Origin: Flavobacterium cerinum
GTDB taxonomy: Bacteria; Bacteroidota; Bacteroidia; Flavobacteriales; Flavobacteriaceae
DNA: 64,000 bases
NCBI RefSeq assembly: GCF_024496085.1
Contig: NZ_CP101751.1
Location: 2,728,001 to 2,792,000 of the forward strand
Direction of reading: 5' to 3'
How positions within the stretch are numbered: the stretch's first letter is position 1; each line of letters begins with the position of its first letter. Below the pieces are notes generated by a model. It was not told the DNA's origin. It ran no database searches and saw only the letters and a list, made by a program, of their open reading frames with translations. A program made the position numbers and the translations under genes. Shown piece by piece: positions 8,251-19,303 of the stretch.

Positions 8251-9618
8251 CTATTTCCATTTAAAGTTTTTCTCGATCGCTTTGATCATTTCACCGGCAA
8301 TGTCTTTTTGTGTTGCGCCTTCAATACCTTCCAATCCGGGAGAAGAGTTAACTTCTAATAACAACGGCCCTTTAGAGGAACGAATAATATCGACTCCGGC
8401 TACTTTTAAATTCATAGCCTTAGCTGCTTTTATAGCGATTCTTTTTTCTTCAGCTGTTACTTTTACAACAGATGCCGTACCACCTAAATGGATGTTAGCG
8501 CGGAATTCACCCGGTAAAGCTTCACGTTGCATTGCGGCTACTACTTTTCCGTCGACAACAAATAAACGCAGGTCTTTTCCGTTGGCTTCTTTGATAAATT
8601 CCTGTACGAGAATATTAGCATTTAAACTTTTAAATGCGTTGATTACACTTTCTGCTGCTTTTTTGGTTTCGGCTAATACGACTCCTTTTCCTTGTGTTCC
8701 TTCGAGAAGTTTTACAATTAACGGAGAACCGCCCACCATTTTAATAAGATCGTTGGTATCGAGTGGGGAATTGGCAAAACCGGTTGTCGGAATATCTACT
8801 CCGTTATTCAATAACAATTGAAGAGAAAACAGTTTGTCACGGGATTGGCTAATAGCTGCCGAACCGTTTAAACTAAATACTTTTAAAGCTTCAAACTGAC
8901 GGGTTAAAGCGCAACCGTAATACGTCATACTAGGACGGATTCTAGGGATAACGGCGTCAAAATCGTTAAGTACGCGACCGCCGCGATAATGAATTTCCGG
9001 AGCGGTAGCATCCAGTTTCATATAACAGTATTTCAGGTTCAGAAAATGCATTTCATGACCGCGCATTTCACCGGCTTCTATAATCCGTTTGTTACTGTAT
9101 AATTCCGGATTACTGGCCAGCAATCCGATGCGAAGTCCTTTGTTTGACGTTTCTTCGCTATAATAATATTCTTTGATTTTTTCTTTTGTAGGATGACCTA
9201 AAAGGTATTTTTGTTCCGGATCAACTAATATTCGTCCGGACATAGCTTCCCGACCTAATAACATACGGAATCCCATTGAATCCCGATTGGTCAGCGTTAA
9301 TTCAACATCCCATTCTGTACCTCCGATTTCCAATACTGTACGGATAACATAACGTAGTTCCCGATATCCGCTGGAACTTTTTACCACACGTTTGTCGATC
9401 AAAAGGGCTTCACAGTGAATAACGGCTTTAAGGTTATTCTGAATAGGGTTAATGTCGAACTTTACCCAGTTTTCTCCTTTTTTTTCAAATGGTGTGATGT
9501 TAGTGGCATGCAATGCCGAAGTTTTCGCACCGGAATCTACCCGGGCTTTAATGGTCGGAATTCCAAGAGTAGGGAAGGAGCACCATTCCTCGCTTCCTAC
9601 AATAACTTTGTCTAGCAT
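8251..9618 (-). CDS. RimB-RimK fusion: retropepsin-like domain plus ATP-grasp glutamate ligase
   Basis: This 455-residue protein joins two domains. Residues 1 to about 150 match the RimB/COG4067 'ATP-dependent zinc protease' family, with the aspartic-protease-like [15 protein letters not shown] (Asp28-Ser29-Gly30). From about residue 160 ([17 protein letters not shown]) it is RimK, an ATP-grasp ligase that adds glutamates to ribosomal protein S6 or related acceptors; [22 protein letters not shown] binds ATP and [16 protein letters not shown] binds metal. RimK alone is about 300 residues, so the fusion is clear. It heads a reverse-strand operon with DUF421, TMEM175-like and DUF1304 genes. The acceptor protein is unknown. 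Confidence 0.88.
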   Translation of the reverse strand: MLDKVIVGSEEWCSFPTLGIPTIKARVDSGAKTSALHATNITPFEKKGENWVKFDINPIQNNLKAVIHCEALLIDKRVVKSSSGYRELRYVIRTVLEIGGTEWDVELTLTNRDSMGFRMLLGREAMSGRILVDPEQKYLLGHPTKEKIKEYYYSEETSNKGLRIGLLASNPELYSNKRIIEAGEMRGHEMHFLNLKYCYMKLDATAPEIHYRGGRVLNDFDAVIPRIRPSMTYYGCALTRQFEALKVFSLNGSAAISQSRDKLFSLQLLLNNGVDIPTTGFANSPLDTNDLIKMVGGSPLIVKLLEGTQGKGVVLAETKKAAESVINAFKSLNANILVQEFIKEANGKDLRLFVVDGKVVAAMQREALPGEFRANIHLGGTASVVKVTAEEKRIAIKAAKAMNLKVAGVDIIRSSKGPLLLEVNSSPGLEGIEGATQKDIAGEMIKAIEKNFKWK

Positions 9619-9681
9619 TTCTCTGTTTGTATTTGTAATTCTAATGTACTACTTTTTTTGAAATGCCAAACAGATTTACTT

Positions 9682-9716
9682 AAAAAAGAAAAAACCTACT
9701 TAATTAGTAGGTTTTT
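9682..9716 (-). terminator. Rho-independent terminator of clpC
   Basis: A 10-bp stem (AAAACCTACT with AGTAGGTTTT) with a 5-base loop overlaps the clpC stop codon. On the reverse strand it is followed by a T-rich tract (TTCTTTTTT). Confidence 0.85.
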
Positions 9717-12246
9717 CAGCTTTCTTAATTGCTACGGTGAGTTCCTGGCTGCCTTCTTCAAGGTCCATAAAGATCTCATCGCCTTCGTGTATTTTAGAGG
9801 TGATGATCTCCTCAGCTAAAGTATCTTCCACATATTTCTGAATCGCTCGTTTTAACGGTCGCGCTCCGAATTGTTTGTCAAATCCTTTATCAGCAATAAA
9901 TTGTTTTGCTTTATCGGATAATGCTAATTTATAACCTAAATCAGCTACTCTGATATATAGTTTTTCCAATTCGATGTCGATGATTTTGTCGATATCTTCT
10001 TTTTCAAGCGGATTAAATACGATAACATCATCAATACGATTCAGGAATTCCGGTGCAAAGGCTTTTTTCAATGCATTTTCGATAATTCCTTTTGAGTTTT
10101 CATCAACCTGTGATTGTCTGGCAGTAGTGCCGAAACCGACACCCTGACCGAAATCTTTTAATTGACGCGCTCCTACATTGGAAGTCATAATGATAATCGT
10201 ATTACGGAAATCAATTTTACGACCTAAACTGTCTGTTAAATGACCGTCATCCAATACTTGTAACATCATATTGAAAACATCCGGATGTGCTTTTTCAATT
10301 TCATCCAAAAGTACCACACAATAAGGTTTTCTTCTTACTTTTTCCGTAAGCTGACCGCCTTCTTCGTACCCTACATATCCCGGAGGCGCACCTACTAATC
10401 GGGAAATGGCGAATTTTTCCATGTATTCACTCATGTCAATACGAACTAAAGCATCTTCAGAATCAAATAATTCTTTAGCGATCACTTTAGCCAATTGGGT
10501 TTTACCAACTCCGGTTTGCCCTAAGAAGATAAAAGAACCGATCGGTTTGTTCGGATCTTTTAATCCGGCACGGTTACGCTGAATTGATTTTGCAATTTTT
10601 TGTACCGCTTCATCCTGGCCGATTACTTTCCCTTTTATCAGTTCCGGTAAATGGGCTAGTTTGTTACTTTCCGTTTGTGCAATACGGTTTACCGGAATAC
10701 CGGTCATCATAGAAACAACATCAGCAACATTATCTTCGGTAACGGTAATACGATTGTTTTTCGCATCTTCTTCCCATTGTTCCTGTGCTGTAGCCAAATC
10801 TTTTTCAATACGTTTTTCATCATCACGTAATTTGGCAGCCTCTTCATATTTCTGTTTCTTAACAACCGAATTTTTGAGTTCGCGTACTTCTTCTAATTGA
10901 CGTTCCAAATCAAGAATTTGTTTCGGTACGTCAATATTGGTGATGTGTACACGGGAACCGGCTTCGTCTAACGCATCGATAGCTTTGTCCGGTAAAAAAC
11001 GTTCGGACATATAACGGTTTGTTAATTTAACACAGGCTTCAATAGCTTCCGGTGTATAAATTACATTATGGTGATCTTCGTATTTATTTTTGATGTTATT
11101 CAAAATAGTAATGGTTTCTTCTACAGATGTAGGTTCCACGATTACTTTTTGGAAACGTCTTTCCAACGCACCGTCTTTTTCAATATATTGACGGTATTCG
11201 TCTAATGTTGTAGCCCCGATACATTGGATTTCACCACGTGCCAGTGCCGGTTTAAACATATTGGAAGCATCCAGTGAACCTGTAGCGCCACCGGCACCTA
11301 CAATTGTATGGATCTCATCAATAAAAAGGATGATATCGTCATTTTTTTCCAATTCGTTCATTACCGCTTTCATACGTTCTTCAAACTGACCGCGGTATTT
11401 GGTTCCGGCTACTAAACTGGCCAGATCCAGGGTTACCACTCGTTTGTTAAACAGGATACGGGATACTTTTTTCTGGATAATTCGCAATGCCAATCCTTCG
11501 GCAATAGCCGATTTACCAACTCCCGGTTCACCGATTAATAGCGGGTTATTTTTTTTACGACGGCTCAGAATTTGAGAAACGCGTTCAATTTCTTTTTCGC
11601 GACCAACAACAGGATCCAATTTACCTTCTTCGGCTAATTCGGTTAAATCACGTCCGAAATTGTCAAGAACCGGTGTTTTCGATTTTTTATTGGCTTTGCC
11701 GGTACCCGGATTATTAAACCCGGTGTCACGCAAACTGTCATCTTGTCCGGAATCATCATTAAAGGACTCCGCTTTTGGCAGGTTATCTAGGTAATCTTCT
11801 TCGTTTGATGTCATAGCAATAAATTGTTCTTTAACTATTTCATAGTCAATTTTTAATTTGTTCAAAAGCTTTGTTGTCGGATCATTCTCATTTCTGAGGA
11901 TGCACAACAATAAATGAGCGGTACTAATCGAAGTACTCTGGAATACTTTAGCTTCTAAAAAAGTGGTGCGTAAAGCACGTTCGGCCTGGCGTGTTAAATG
12001 AAGGTTTTTCTTTTCATTACTTCGGTCGATATTGGGATTTGCAGGGCTTAATACTTCAACTTTTCTGCGCAGATGCTCTAAATCTACATCCAGATTATTT
12101 AATATGTTAATTGCGGTCCCGTTACCGTCTCTTAAGATTCCTAACATTAAGTGTTCCGTACCGATAAAATCATGCCCTAATCGTAAAGCCTCTTCTTTAC
12201 TATAGCTAATTACGTCCTTAACTCTTGGTGAAAAATTATCGTCCAT
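9700..12246 (-). CDS. clpC: ATP-dependent Clp protease ATP-binding subunit ClpC
   Basis: This 848-residue AAA+ unfoldase feeds substrates to ClpP. It has two Clp_N repeats at the start ([20 protein letters not shown]). AAA domain 1 has Walker A GEPGVGKS at 239-246 and Walker [15 protein letters not shown]-like middle segment ([15 protein letters not shown]) separates it from AAA domain 2, with Walker A GQTGVGKT at 576-583 and Walker [18 protein letters not shown] loop in the second module resembles the ClpP-docking loop. Both ATPase sites look intact. It is transcribed divergently from gyrA and appears monocistronic. No CtsR-like operator was recognised. Confidence 0.97.
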   Translation of the reverse strand: MDDNFSPRVKDVISYSKEEALRLGHDFIGTEHLMLGILRDGNGTAINILNNLDVDLEHLRRKVEVLSPANPNIDRSNEKKNLHLTRQAERALRTTFLEAKVFQSTSISTAHLLLCILRNENDPTTKLLNKLKIDYEIVKEQFIAMTSNEEDYLDNLPKAESFNDDSGQDDSLRDTGFNNPGTGKANKKSKTPVLDNFGRDLTELAEEGKLDPVVGREKEIERVSQILSRRKKNNPLLIGEPGVGKSAIAEGLALRIIQKKVSRILFNKRVVTLDLASLVAGTKYRGQFEERMKAVMNELEKNDDIILFIDEIHTIVGAGGATGSLDASNMFKPALARGEIQCIGATTLDEYRQYIEKDGALERRFQKVIVEPTSVEETITILNNIKNKYEDHHNVIYTPEAIEACVKLTNRYMSERFLPDKAIDALDEAGSRVHITNIDVPKQILDLERQLEEVRELKNSVVKKQKYEEAAKLRDDEKRIEKDLATAQEQWEEDAKNNRITVTEDNVADVVSMMTGIPVNRIAQTESNKLAHLPELIKGKVIGQDEAVQKIAKSIQRNRAGLKDPNKPIGSFIFLGQTGVGKTQLAKVIAKELFDSEDALVRIDMSEYMEKFAISRLVGAPPGYVGYEEGGQLTEKVRRKPYCVVLLDEIEKAHPDVFNMMLQVLDDGHLTDSLGRKIDFRNTIIIMTSNVGARQLKDFGQGVGFGTTARQSQVDENSKGIIENALKKAFAPEFLNRIDDVIVFNPLEKEDIDKIIDIELEKLYIRVADLGYKLALSDKAKQFIADKGFDKQFGARPLKRAIQKYVEDTLAEEIITSKIHEGDEIFMDLEEGSQELTVAIKKAEKPTN

Positions 12247-12513
12247 TACTTAAAAATACTTTATACTGTAAATTTACTAATTTAGATACGGTAAAGCAAA
12301 AACCGTACCTGACATTTTAAGGTTAACCCTTTATGCTAATTGACAAAAAAAAATCGAGATATAAAAGTTAAAAAGTGTGAATTTTTAAGCACTCCGGCGG
12401 TTTTTACTGTTGATAAATTACTGAAATTTATGAAGAAAAAAGTGATTCTTTACTGGAAAAATATGTATATTGGCACGTTTTGAATTAAATATAATTTTTT
12501 AATATAACTACTT

Positions 12514-15015
12514 ATGTCTGAAGGAGAAAAGTTAATTCCTATTAACATTGAGGACGAAATGAAATCTGCTTACATCGATTATTCGATGTCAGTAATTGTA
12601 TCAAGAGCGCTTCCTGATGTTAGAGATGGCTTGAAACCGGTTCACCGAAGAGTATTATTCGGAATGTATGAATTAGGAGTATTATCGAATAGAGCACATA
12701 AAAAGTCGGCCAGAATCGTTGGAGAGGTTTTGGGTAAATATCACCCTCACGGTGACAGCTCTGTTTATGATGCGATGGTTCGTATGGCTCAGGAGTGGAG
12801 TTTGCGATATCTTTTAGTGGACGGCCAGGGGAACTTCGGTTCTATCGATGGTGACAGTCCGGCAGCTATGCGTTATACGGAAGCAAGAATGAAAAAACTT
12901 TCGGAAGAAATTCTTGCTGATATTGATAAAGAAACAGTTGATTTTCAATTAAACTTTGACGATACTTTAGAGGAACCTAAAGTAATGCCAACGAAAATCC
13001 CGAACCTTTTAATTAACGGTGCATCCGGTATTGCTGTAGGTATGGCGACCAATATGGCACCGCACAACCTAACGGAAGTAATTGACGGTACACTGGCGTA
13101 TATCGATAATAACGATATCGAAGTGGATGAACTGATGCAGTACATCAAAGCACCGGATTTCCCTACCGGAGGTGTTATTTATGGTTATGAAGGTGTTCGT
13201 GAAGCTTTTAAAACCGGTAGAGGACGTGTGGTTGTACGCGCCAAAGCAAATTTTGAAGAAGTGGATGGCCGTGAGTCAATTATTGTAACGGAAATTCCGT
13301 ATCAGGTGAACAAAGCGGAAATGATTAAAAAAACCGCTGACCTTGTAAATGAAAAAAGAATTGAAGGTATTTCGACAATTCGCGACGAATCGGATCGTAA
13401 CGGTATGCGTATTGTTTACGTATTAAAACGGGAAGCGGTTCCGAATATCGTATTAAATACCTTATATAAGTATACACAGTTGCAGTCTTCTTTCAGTGTG
13501 AATAATATCGCATTGGTAAAAGGACGTCCGCAATTGTTAAACCTGAAAGATCTGATTCATTATTTCGTGGAACACCGCCATGAAGTTGTGACGAGAAGAG
13601 CGGAATTCGACTTGCGTAAAGCGGAAGAAAGAGCGCACATCTTAGAAGGTCTGATCATTGCTTCGGATAATATTGATGAAGTTATTGCTTTGATCCGTGC
13701 GTCTAAAAATGCAGACGAAGCAAAAGAAAAATTAGTAGAACGTTTTAATTTATCGGATATCCAATCCCGCGCCATCGTAGAAATGCGTTTACGTCAGTTA
13801 ACCGGACTGGAGCAGGATAAATTAAGAGCGGAATACGATGAAATCATGAAGTTGATTGCTTATTTAAGAGAATTATTAGCAAGCAAGGAAATGAGAATGG
13901 GTGTTATTAAAGATGAATTAGCGGAAATCAGAGATAAATACGGTGATGGACGTCGTTCGGTTATTGAATATGCCGGAGGTGATGTGAGCATTGAAGATTT
14001 AATTGCGGATGAAAATGTAGTTATTACGATTTCGCATGCCGGTTATATCAAACGTACACCGCTGTCAGAATACAAAACACAGAACAGAGGAGGAGTCGGA
14101 CAAAAAGGTGTGGCAACGCGCGATCAGGACTTCCTGGAGCATTTATTCGTGGCAACGAACCACCAATATATGTTGTTTTTTACTCAAAAAGGAAAATGTT
14201 TCTGGATGCGGGTATATGAAATTCCGGAAGGAAGTAAAACCAGTAAAGGAAGAGCAATTCAGAACCTTATCAATATCGAGAATGATGATAAAGTAAAAGC
14301 ATTCATCTGTACGCAGGATTTAAAAGACGAAGAATATATCAACAGTCATTATGTGATCATGGCTACCAAACAAGGTCAGGTTAAAAAGACACCGTTGGAG
14401 CAATATTCACGTCCGCGCCAGAATGGTATTAATGCGATTACGATTAAAGAAGATGATGAATTACTGGAAGCAAAATTAACCAACGGAGAAAGTCAGATTC
14501 TGATTGCAGTAAAATCCGGTAAATTGGTTCGTTTTGAAGAAGGTAAAACCCGTCCGATGGGAAGAAGTGCTTCCGGAGTAAGAGGAATCACACTTGCTGA
14601 TGAAAAAGATGAAGTAATCGGGATGGTATCGGTTAACGATATGGAAAGTGAAATTCTTGTAGTTTCAGAAAACGGTTACGGAAAACGTTCTTCATTGGAA
14701 GATTACCGTATTACCAACCGTGGCGGAAAAGGAGTGAAGACTTTGAATATAACCGATAAAACCGGAAATCTCGTTTCTATTAATAGTGTAACTGATGCAG
14801 ATGATCTGATGATTATCAATAAATCCGGATTGACTATTCGTATGGAAGTTTCGGATCTGCGTGTAATGGGACGTGCAACACAAGGGGTTCGTTTGATTAA
14901 TATCAAAGGAAATGACTCGATTGCAGCGGTAACTAAAGTAATGCGTGAAGAAAATGACGGATCGGAAGGAGAAGAAAATGATAACATCGACGAAATTTCA
15001 GAAACTCAGGAATAA
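12514..15015 (+). CDS. gyrA: DNA gyrase subunit A
   Basis: This 833-residue type II topoisomerase subunit cuts and rejoins DNA. The active-site tyrosine is Tyr121 in [10 protein letters not shown]. The quinolone-resistance region reads [17 protein letters not shown], with Ser82 and Asp86 at the positions of E. coli Ser83 and Asp87, so no common fluoroquinolone-resistance substitution is visible there. The C-terminal beta-pinwheel has the GyrA-box-like [10 protein letters not shown]. An acidic tail ([16 protein letters not shown]) ends the protein. A TPR gene follows after 24 bases and is likely co-transcribed. Confidence 0.98.
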   Translation: MSEGEKLIPINIEDEMKSAYIDYSMSVIVSRALPDVRDGLKPVHRRVLFGMYELGVLSNRAHKKSARIVGEVLGKYHPHGDSSVYDAMVRMAQEWSLRYLLVDGQGNFGSIDGDSPAAMRYTEARMKKLSEEILADIDKETVDFQLNFDDTLEEPKVMPTKIPNLLINGASGIAVGMATNMAPHNLTEVIDGTLAYIDNNDIEVDELMQYIKAPDFPTGGVIYGYEGVREAFKTGRGRVVVRAKANFEEVDGRESIIVTEIPYQVNKAEMIKKTADLVNEKRIEGISTIRDESDRNGMRIVYVLKREAVPNIVLNTLYKYTQLQSSFSVNNIALVKGRPQLLNLKDLIHYFVEHRHEVVTRRAEFDLRKAEERAHILEGLIIASDNIDEVIALIRASKNADEAKEKLVERFNLSDIQSRAIVEMRLRQLTGLEQDKLRAEYDEIMKLIAYLRELLASKEMRMGVIKDELAEIRDKYGDGRRSVIEYAGGDVSIEDLIADENVVITISHAGYIKRTPLSEYKTQNRGGVGQKGVATRDQDFLEHLFVATNHQYMLFFTQKGKCFWMRVYEIPEGSKTSKGRAIQNLINIENDDKVKAFICTQDLKDEEYINSHYVIMATKQGQVKKTPLEQYSRPRQNGINAITIKEDDELLEAKLTNGESQILIAVKSGKLVRFEEGKTRPMGRSASGVRGITLADEKDEVIGMVSVNDMESEILVVSENGYGKRSSLEDYRITNRGGKGVKTLNITDKTGNLVSINSVTDADDLMIINKSGLTIRMEVSDLRVMGRATQGVRLINIKGNDSIAAVTKVMREENDGSEGEENDNIDEISETQE

Positions 15016-15039
15016 AATAAGAACCTAAATAACTAACAT

Positions 15040-16356
15040 ATGAAAATTAAATATGCTTTATTAGCGACATCAATGTTGTTTTCTGTGGCTTCATTTGCTC
15101 AGAAAGACGAATTGAAAACGCTGAAAAAATTATACGCTAAAGACCAAATGTCTGTGTCGGAAGTTTCAGAATACAAATCCGCTATTAATAAATTAGGCGG
15201 GATGTCTCTGGCTGAATCGGATCAGATTTATACCAATTTCTATAAGGCTATGACACCGCTTTTGGAACTTGACGCTACAGCTGGAGGAGCAGCACCTAAT
15301 ATGCAGTCTTTAGCAAAAGTGTTTACACCGGCAAAAATTAATGAAATGGCTACCGGTTTAAATGCTGTTTTGGATTATGAGAAAAAGACAGGTAAAAAAG
15401 TATATACAGACGATATCAATGAAACGATTATGTCGTATAAACCGCTTTTAATCAATTATGCAATTGCTTTAAATCAGGGATCTAAATTTAAAGAAGCAGC
15501 TCAGGTTTTTGAAGCGATCTATAACCTGGATAAAAAAGATGACGGAAACTTATATAATGCTTCCATCTTAGCTTTACAGTCTCAGGATTTTGATTTAGCA
15601 TTAAAATACCTGAACGAATTAAAAGCGATTAATTATTCCGGAGAAGGAACGCTTTACTATGCTACAAATAAAGCAACCGGAAATGAAGAGTCTTTTAACT
15701 CTGATGCTGATCGTAAAGCATCAATCAAATTAGGAATCCACGAAAAACCAAGAGATGAAAAGGTTCCTTCTAAAAGAGGTGAAATTTATAAAAATATTGC
15801 TTCTATCTTAGTGCACCAGGGTAAAGTTGATGAGGCTAAAAAAGCAATCAATGATGCTAAAGCGGCTAATCCCGGTGATACAAGTTTAATGTTGGCTGAA
15901 GCTAATTTGTATTTGGATGCTAAAGATTTTGCCGGATATAAAAGAGTAATTAAGGAAGTTTTAGAAAAAGATCCTAACGATGCTGATTTATTGTTTAATC
16001 TAGGAGTTATCAGTACTAATTCCGGTGAATTTGATGAAGCCAGAGATTACTATAAAAAAGCAATTGCGGTAAATCCGAACTATTTTAATGCTTATAATAA
16101 TTTAGGCGCTTTAATGTTAAACGGAGAAGATAAAATGGTAAAAGAAATGAATTCTTTAGGAACCACTCCAAAAGAAAACAAGCGTTTTGATGAATTAAAA
16201 GCGAAACGAAACAAAATGTATCAAGAAGCTTTGCCATATTTTGAAAAAGCATTCCAGATTGAACCAAAAGATCAAAATATCAAAGCGGTATTAATGAACG
16301 CTTATCAGGTATTAGAAATGGATGCGAAATATAAAGCATTAAAAGCACAAAAATAA
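15040..16356 (+). CDS. Exported tetratricopeptide-repeat protein
   Basis: This 438-residue protein has a signal peptide (MKIKYALLATSMLFSVASFAQ) with a likely cleavage after FAQ. TPR units are recognisable, for example ADLLFNLGVISTNSGEFDEARDYY... near residue 310 and the next unit beginning FNAYNNLGALM. It probably acts as a periplasmic scaffold, but no partner can be named. It sits 24 bases behind gyrA on the same strand, an arrangement likely to give co-transcription though no functional link is evident. A strong terminator follows. Confidence 0.85.
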   Translation: MKIKYALLATSMLFSVASFAQKDELKTLKKLYAKDQMSVSEVSEYKSAINKLGGMSLAESDQIYTNFYKAMTPLLELDATAGGAAPNMQSLAKVFTPAKINEMATGLNAVLDYEKKTGKKVYTDDINETIMSYKPLLINYAIALNQGSKFKEAAQVFEAIYNLDKKDDGNLYNASILALQSQDFDLALKYLNELKAINYSGEGTLYYATNKATGNEESFNSDADRKASIKLGIHEKPRDEKVPSKRGEIYKNIASILVHQGKVDEAKKAINDAKAANPGDTSLMLAEANLYLDAKDFAGYKRVIKEVLEKDPNDADLLFNLGVISTNSGEFDEARDYYKKAIAVNPNYFNAYNNLGALMLNGEDKMVKEMNSLGTTPKENKRFDELKAKRNKMYQEALPYFEKAFQIEPKDQNIKAVLMNAYQVLEMDAKYKALKAQK

Positions 16357-16380
16357 TCACCTGGCTTTATGTGGTCAATA

Positions 16381-16414
16381 AAAAACCGAAACTTTTAAAG
16401 TTTCGGTTTTTTTT
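16381..16414. terminator. Bidirectional rho-independent terminator
   Basis: An 11-bp or longer stem (AACCGAAACTT with AAGTTTCGGTT) is flanked by an A-run on the left and a T-run on the right. It lies between the convergent TPR and NlpC/P60 genes. Confidence 0.9.
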
Positions 16415-17174
16415 ATACTATTTTTTTGATGACACGGAGGTTGTGTGAATGTCTTCCCGTGTCGACGTTATAAATTCCTAAATGATCCAAACGGTCAATA
16501 CGTACTTTTCCATGCGCATGAATAATATAGTTATTCTCCATAATCATTCCAACGTGGATGATTTTACCTTCATCATTGTCAAAAAAAGCTAAATCACCGG
16601 GTTCACTTTCTTCAATAAAGCTTAAAGCTTCTCCTTGTGTAGCCTGTTGTGAAGCATCTCTTAAAATAGAATATCCGTTTAGTTTGTACACCATTTGTGT
16701 AAAACCGGAACAATCAATTCCGAAAGGCGTTTTTCCGCCCCATAGATAAGGAGCATTCAGATACATGAAAGCCGTTTTAATTAATTCTGTTTTTGGCTTG
16801 GCTCCGCAAATCTTTACACCTTCAAAAGAAAATTGCGCAGTGTTGATCTCCGGAAAATCCAAAAAGGAAAGCGAACTTCCGATCGGTATCGGCATCAGGA
16901 AATTATTCGGAGTTGTGATATACTCAATTAAATCGGCATTTAAGATGGCAGCCGAATGAGAAATCGCCTGGTATTGTTCTTCAGAAATTAACTGAAATTG
17001 TTTATTATCAATCCAACCTTCATATCCGTCAAATGCCAGTTTTATTCTGGACCAGTTAGTGTTTCGTTCCAAAATAGTAAAATGCTCCCCAAATAATACC
17101 TGGGAAACTAATTCGCTTCTGTCATTGGATTCGGCACGTAATGGTACAATAGCAAGGTTACAAATGGCAAACAT
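16413..17174 (-). CDS. NlpC/P60 peptidase with SH3-like N-terminal region
   Basis: This 253-residue protein resembles YkfC-type gamma-D-glutamyl-L-diamino-acid endopeptidases that process muropeptides. An SH3b-like region occupies about residues 1-120 (NWSRIKLAFDGYEGWID). The NlpC/P60 domain has the nucleophile Cys155 in FGIDCSGFTQ, the catalytic His in KIIHVGMIM and a third polar position in IIHAHGKV. No signal peptide is visible, which suggests a cytoplasmic role in peptidoglycan-fragment recycling. It lies behind the thiolase gene on the same strand, separated by a long stem-loop. Confidence 0.88.
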   Translation of the reverse strand: MFAICNLAIVPLRAESNDRSELVSQVLFGEHFTILERNTNWSRIKLAFDGYEGWIDNKQFQLISEEQYQAISHSAAILNADLIEYITTPNNFLMPIPIGSSLSFLDFPEINTAQFSFEGVKICGAKPKTELIKTAFMYLNAPYLWGGKTPFGIDCSGFTQMVYKLNGYSILRDASQQATQGEALSFIEESEPGDLAFFDNDEGKIIHVGMIMENNYIIHAHGKVRIDRLDHLGIYNVDTGRHSHNLRVIKKIV

Positions 17175-17193
17175 TCAGATTGATTTTTAAGTG

Positions 17194-17250
17194 AAATGAT
17201 GAATTTTAAATCAAACCCGGGAAACCCGCCCGATTCAAAATTCATCATTT
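17194..17250. repeat. Long intergenic stem-loop
   Basis: A perfect 14-bp inverted repeat (AAATGATGAATTTT with AAAATTCATCATTT) brackets 29 bases that contain further pairing (AATC/GATT and CGGG/CCCG). It lies between the thiolase stop codon and the NlpC/P60 start codon. It lacks a clean T-tail on the reverse strand, so it could be a mobile palindromic repeat or a processing or stability element rather than a simple terminator. Confidence 0.7.
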
Positions 17251-17263
17251 ATAGATAGTCTAA

Positions 17264-18442
17264 TTAAGCTCTTTCGATCACGATAGCAGAAGCACCACCA
17301 CCACCGTTACAGATAGCAGCAGCTCCGATCTTAGCATTGTTTTGTTCTAAAACATTTAATAAAGTAACTACGATTCGTGCTCCGGAACATCCAAGAGGGT
17401 GACCTAAAGAAACAGCACCTCCGTTTACGTTTACTTTATCGTTGTCTAATCCAAGAATTTTTGCATTTGCTAATCCTACAACAGAGAAAGCTTCGTTAAA
17501 TTCGAAGAAATCAACGTCAGATAAAGCAATTCCGGCTTTGTCTAATGCTTTTGGTAATGCTTTTGCAGGCGTAGTGGTAAACCATTTCGGTTCCTGTGCT
17601 GCATCAGCATAACTTTTAATATAAGCTAAAGGTTTTAAACCAAGAGCGTTTGCTTTTTCTTCGCTCATTAATACTACAGCAGCAGCTCCGTCATTAATTG
17701 TAGAAGCATTGGCAGCAGTAACAGTACCGTCTTTTGTAAATACCGGGCTTAATGCAGGAATCTTGTCTAATTTTACATTAGTATATTCCTCATCTTTAGT
17801 TACCATAATCGGATCGCCTTTACGTTGCGGTACGGCTACCGGTACGATTTCATTATCAAATTTATTAGCATCCCATGCTTTAGCAGAGCGCTCGTATGAT
17901 TGAATTGCAAAAGCATCCTGCTCTTCACGGGTAATTTTATATTCAGTAGCACATAAATCAGCACAAACTCCCATTGCATTGTTATCGTATGCGTCGGTTA
18001 AACCGTCTTTCTGCATACCGTCAAGCATAGAAGCTGGACCAAATTTGTAACCGTTTCTTAAATGTACGTAATGAGGGATTAAACTCATGTTCTCCATACC
18101 TCCGGCTACTACAACTTCAGCATCACCGGCCATAATAGCCTGTGCTCCCTGCATAATTGCTTTCATTCCTGATGCACAAACCTTGTTTACAGTTGTACAG
18201 GCAACAGTATTCGGTAATCCGGCAAAAATAGCAGCCTGACGTGCCGGTGCTTGTCCGACTCCGGCTTGAACTACGTTCCCCATTAATACTTCGTCAACCA
18301 GGTTCGGATCTAAATTTATTTTGTTTAATGCTCCTTTAATGGCAGTAGCACCTAATTGTGGCGCTGTTACAGTAGATAAAGCACCCATAAAGCTTCCTAT
18401 CGGGGTTCTAACCGCTGAAACGATTACTACTTTTTTACTCAT
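17264..18442 (-). CDS. Acetyl-CoA C-acetyltransferase (thiolase)
   Basis: This 392-residue thiolase condenses two acetyl-CoA or cleaves acetoacetyl-CoA. The acylated cysteine is Cys89 in NKVCASGMKAI. The His of SLGHPLGCSGAR and the Cys of AICNGGGGASA complete the active site. Family fingerprints VVAGGMENMS and NEAFSVVGLANAK are present. The length and sequence fit the biosynthetic, short-chain class (AtoB/ThlA/PhaA), though a degradative role cannot be excluded. No fatty-acid oxidation genes adjoin it. Confidence 0.93.
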   Translation of the reverse strand: MSKKVVIVSAVRTPIGSFMGALSTVTAPQLGATAIKGALNKINLDPNLVDEVLMGNVVQAGVGQAPARQAAIFAGLPNTVACTTVNKVCASGMKAIMQGAQAIMAGDAEVVVAGGMENMSLIPHYVHLRNGYKFGPASMLDGMQKDGLTDAYDNNAMGVCADLCATEYKITREEQDAFAIQSYERSAKAWDANKFDNEIVPVAVPQRKGDPIMVTKDEEYTNVKLDKIPALSPVFTKDGTVTAANASTINDGAAAVVLMSEEKANALGLKPLAYIKSYADAAQEPKWFTTTPAKALPKALDKAGIALSDVDFFEFNEAFSVVGLANAKILGLDNDKVNVNGGAVSLGHPLGCSGARIVVTLLNVLEQNNAKIGAAAICNGGGGASAIVIERA

Positions 18443-18695
18443 GATATTAGTTGTTGGTTTGTTATTATACTTGAAGTTGCGAATTTAACCAATTTTGCGC
18501 AGATATATATAGTATCGCTGTATTTTCTTAGTATCGGAGCAGAATAGTTTCCTTACAAATACTTTTTAAGGCTTATTATTACTGGGAATAGGGAGTAAGT
18601 AATGAAAATGTAAAATTTTTGTAATTTCTATGTTGCTGACAGTGAAATAGTTTTCGAAAAAAAGCAAAAAAAATGAAAAAAATACTTGAAAATAC
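18443..18695. other. Intergenic region between thiolase and tRNA operon
   Basis: About 250 bases of AT-rich sequence lie between the divergent thiolase gene and the tRNA promoter. No credible gene or RNA was found. A reverse-strand open frame that extends from here into the tRNA genes is spurious. Confidence 0.6.
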
Positions 18696-18726
18696 TTGCA
18701 GAAAATGGAATGTTGTTCTACATTTG
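18696..18726 (+). promoter_or_regulatory. Promoter of the tRNA operon (Bacteroidota sigma-A type)
   Basis: TTG at 18,696-18,698 and TACATTTG at 18,719-18,726, spaced by 20 bases, match the flavobacterial consensus TTG-N17-23-TAnnTTTG. The predicted start of transcription is about 30 bases before tRNA-Ser. Confidence 0.8.
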
Positions 18727-18762
18727 CAACCGCAAACAAGGAAGTAATTTCCTTAGAAAGCA

Positions 18763-18846
18763 GGAGAGGTGCCGGAGTGGTAACGGAGCAGATTGCTAAT
18801 CTGTCGACGGGTAACCGTCGCCAGGGTTCGAGTCCCTGTCTCTCCG
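18763..18846 (+). tRNA. tRNA-Ser(GCT)
   Basis: A class II tRNA of 84 bases. The 7-bp acceptor stem is GGAGAGG with TCTCTCC and discriminator G. The anticodon arm CAGATT-GCT-AATCTG gives anticodon GCT. A long variable arm (GACGG/CCGTC) and the T-loop GTTCGAGTC are present. CCA is not encoded. It is the first gene of a three-tRNA operon. Confidence 0.97.
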
Positions 18847-18853
18847 CTTCTTT

Positions 18854-18928
18854 CGGGGTGTAGCGTAGCCCGGTCATCGCGCCTGGTTTGGGACCAGGAG
18901 GTCGCAGGTTCGAATCCTGCCACCCCGA
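18854..18928 (+). tRNA. tRNA-Pro(TGG)
   Basis: A 75-base tRNA. Acceptor stem CGGGGTG pairs with CACCCCG, and the discriminator is A. The anticodon stem CCTGG/CCAGG holds the loop TTTGGGA, giving anticodon TGG. The T-arm GCAGG-TTCGAAT-CCTGC is canonical. CCA is not encoded. It lies seven bases after tRNA-Ser. Confidence 0.97.
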
Positions 18929-18966
18929 CAAGTTTCGATTCCCAATTTATCGAAACAACGGATTTA

Positions 18967-19040
<74 letters not shown>

Positions 19041-19046
19041 CAGGTT

Positions 19047-19080
19047 AAACCGCTGATTTATCAGCGGTTTTCTTGTTTTT
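19047..19080 (+). terminator. Terminator of the tRNA operon
   Basis: A 10-bp stem (AAACCGCTGA with TCAGCGGTTT) with a TTTA loop is followed by TCTTGTTTTT. Confidence 0.88.
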
Positions 19081-19303
19081 GTACTTCACTGAAATGCTGT
19101 ATTCAATCTATTTTTAATACATTTATATCATTTCGATATAGAACAACGCTTTTTTCTGTTGTCTATTCTGAAAATAATTGTAAAATTACAAACTATTTAA
19201 TCTGTAAGAAAAAAAGATATTCAGATACTCTATTTCTGCTATCGATCTGGATTTATCTTGTTACAGTTTTATACAGGAGTAATTATTCATTGAAAATGGT
19301 ATC

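Noticed and set aside
18566..18931. 121-codon reverse-strand frame beginning SGWQDSNLRPPGPKPG, and a matching forward frame at 18,793-19,005
   Set aside because: It is antisense to tRNA-Pro and tRNA-Ser. Frames of this type arise from tRNA sequence and are a well-known annotation artefact.
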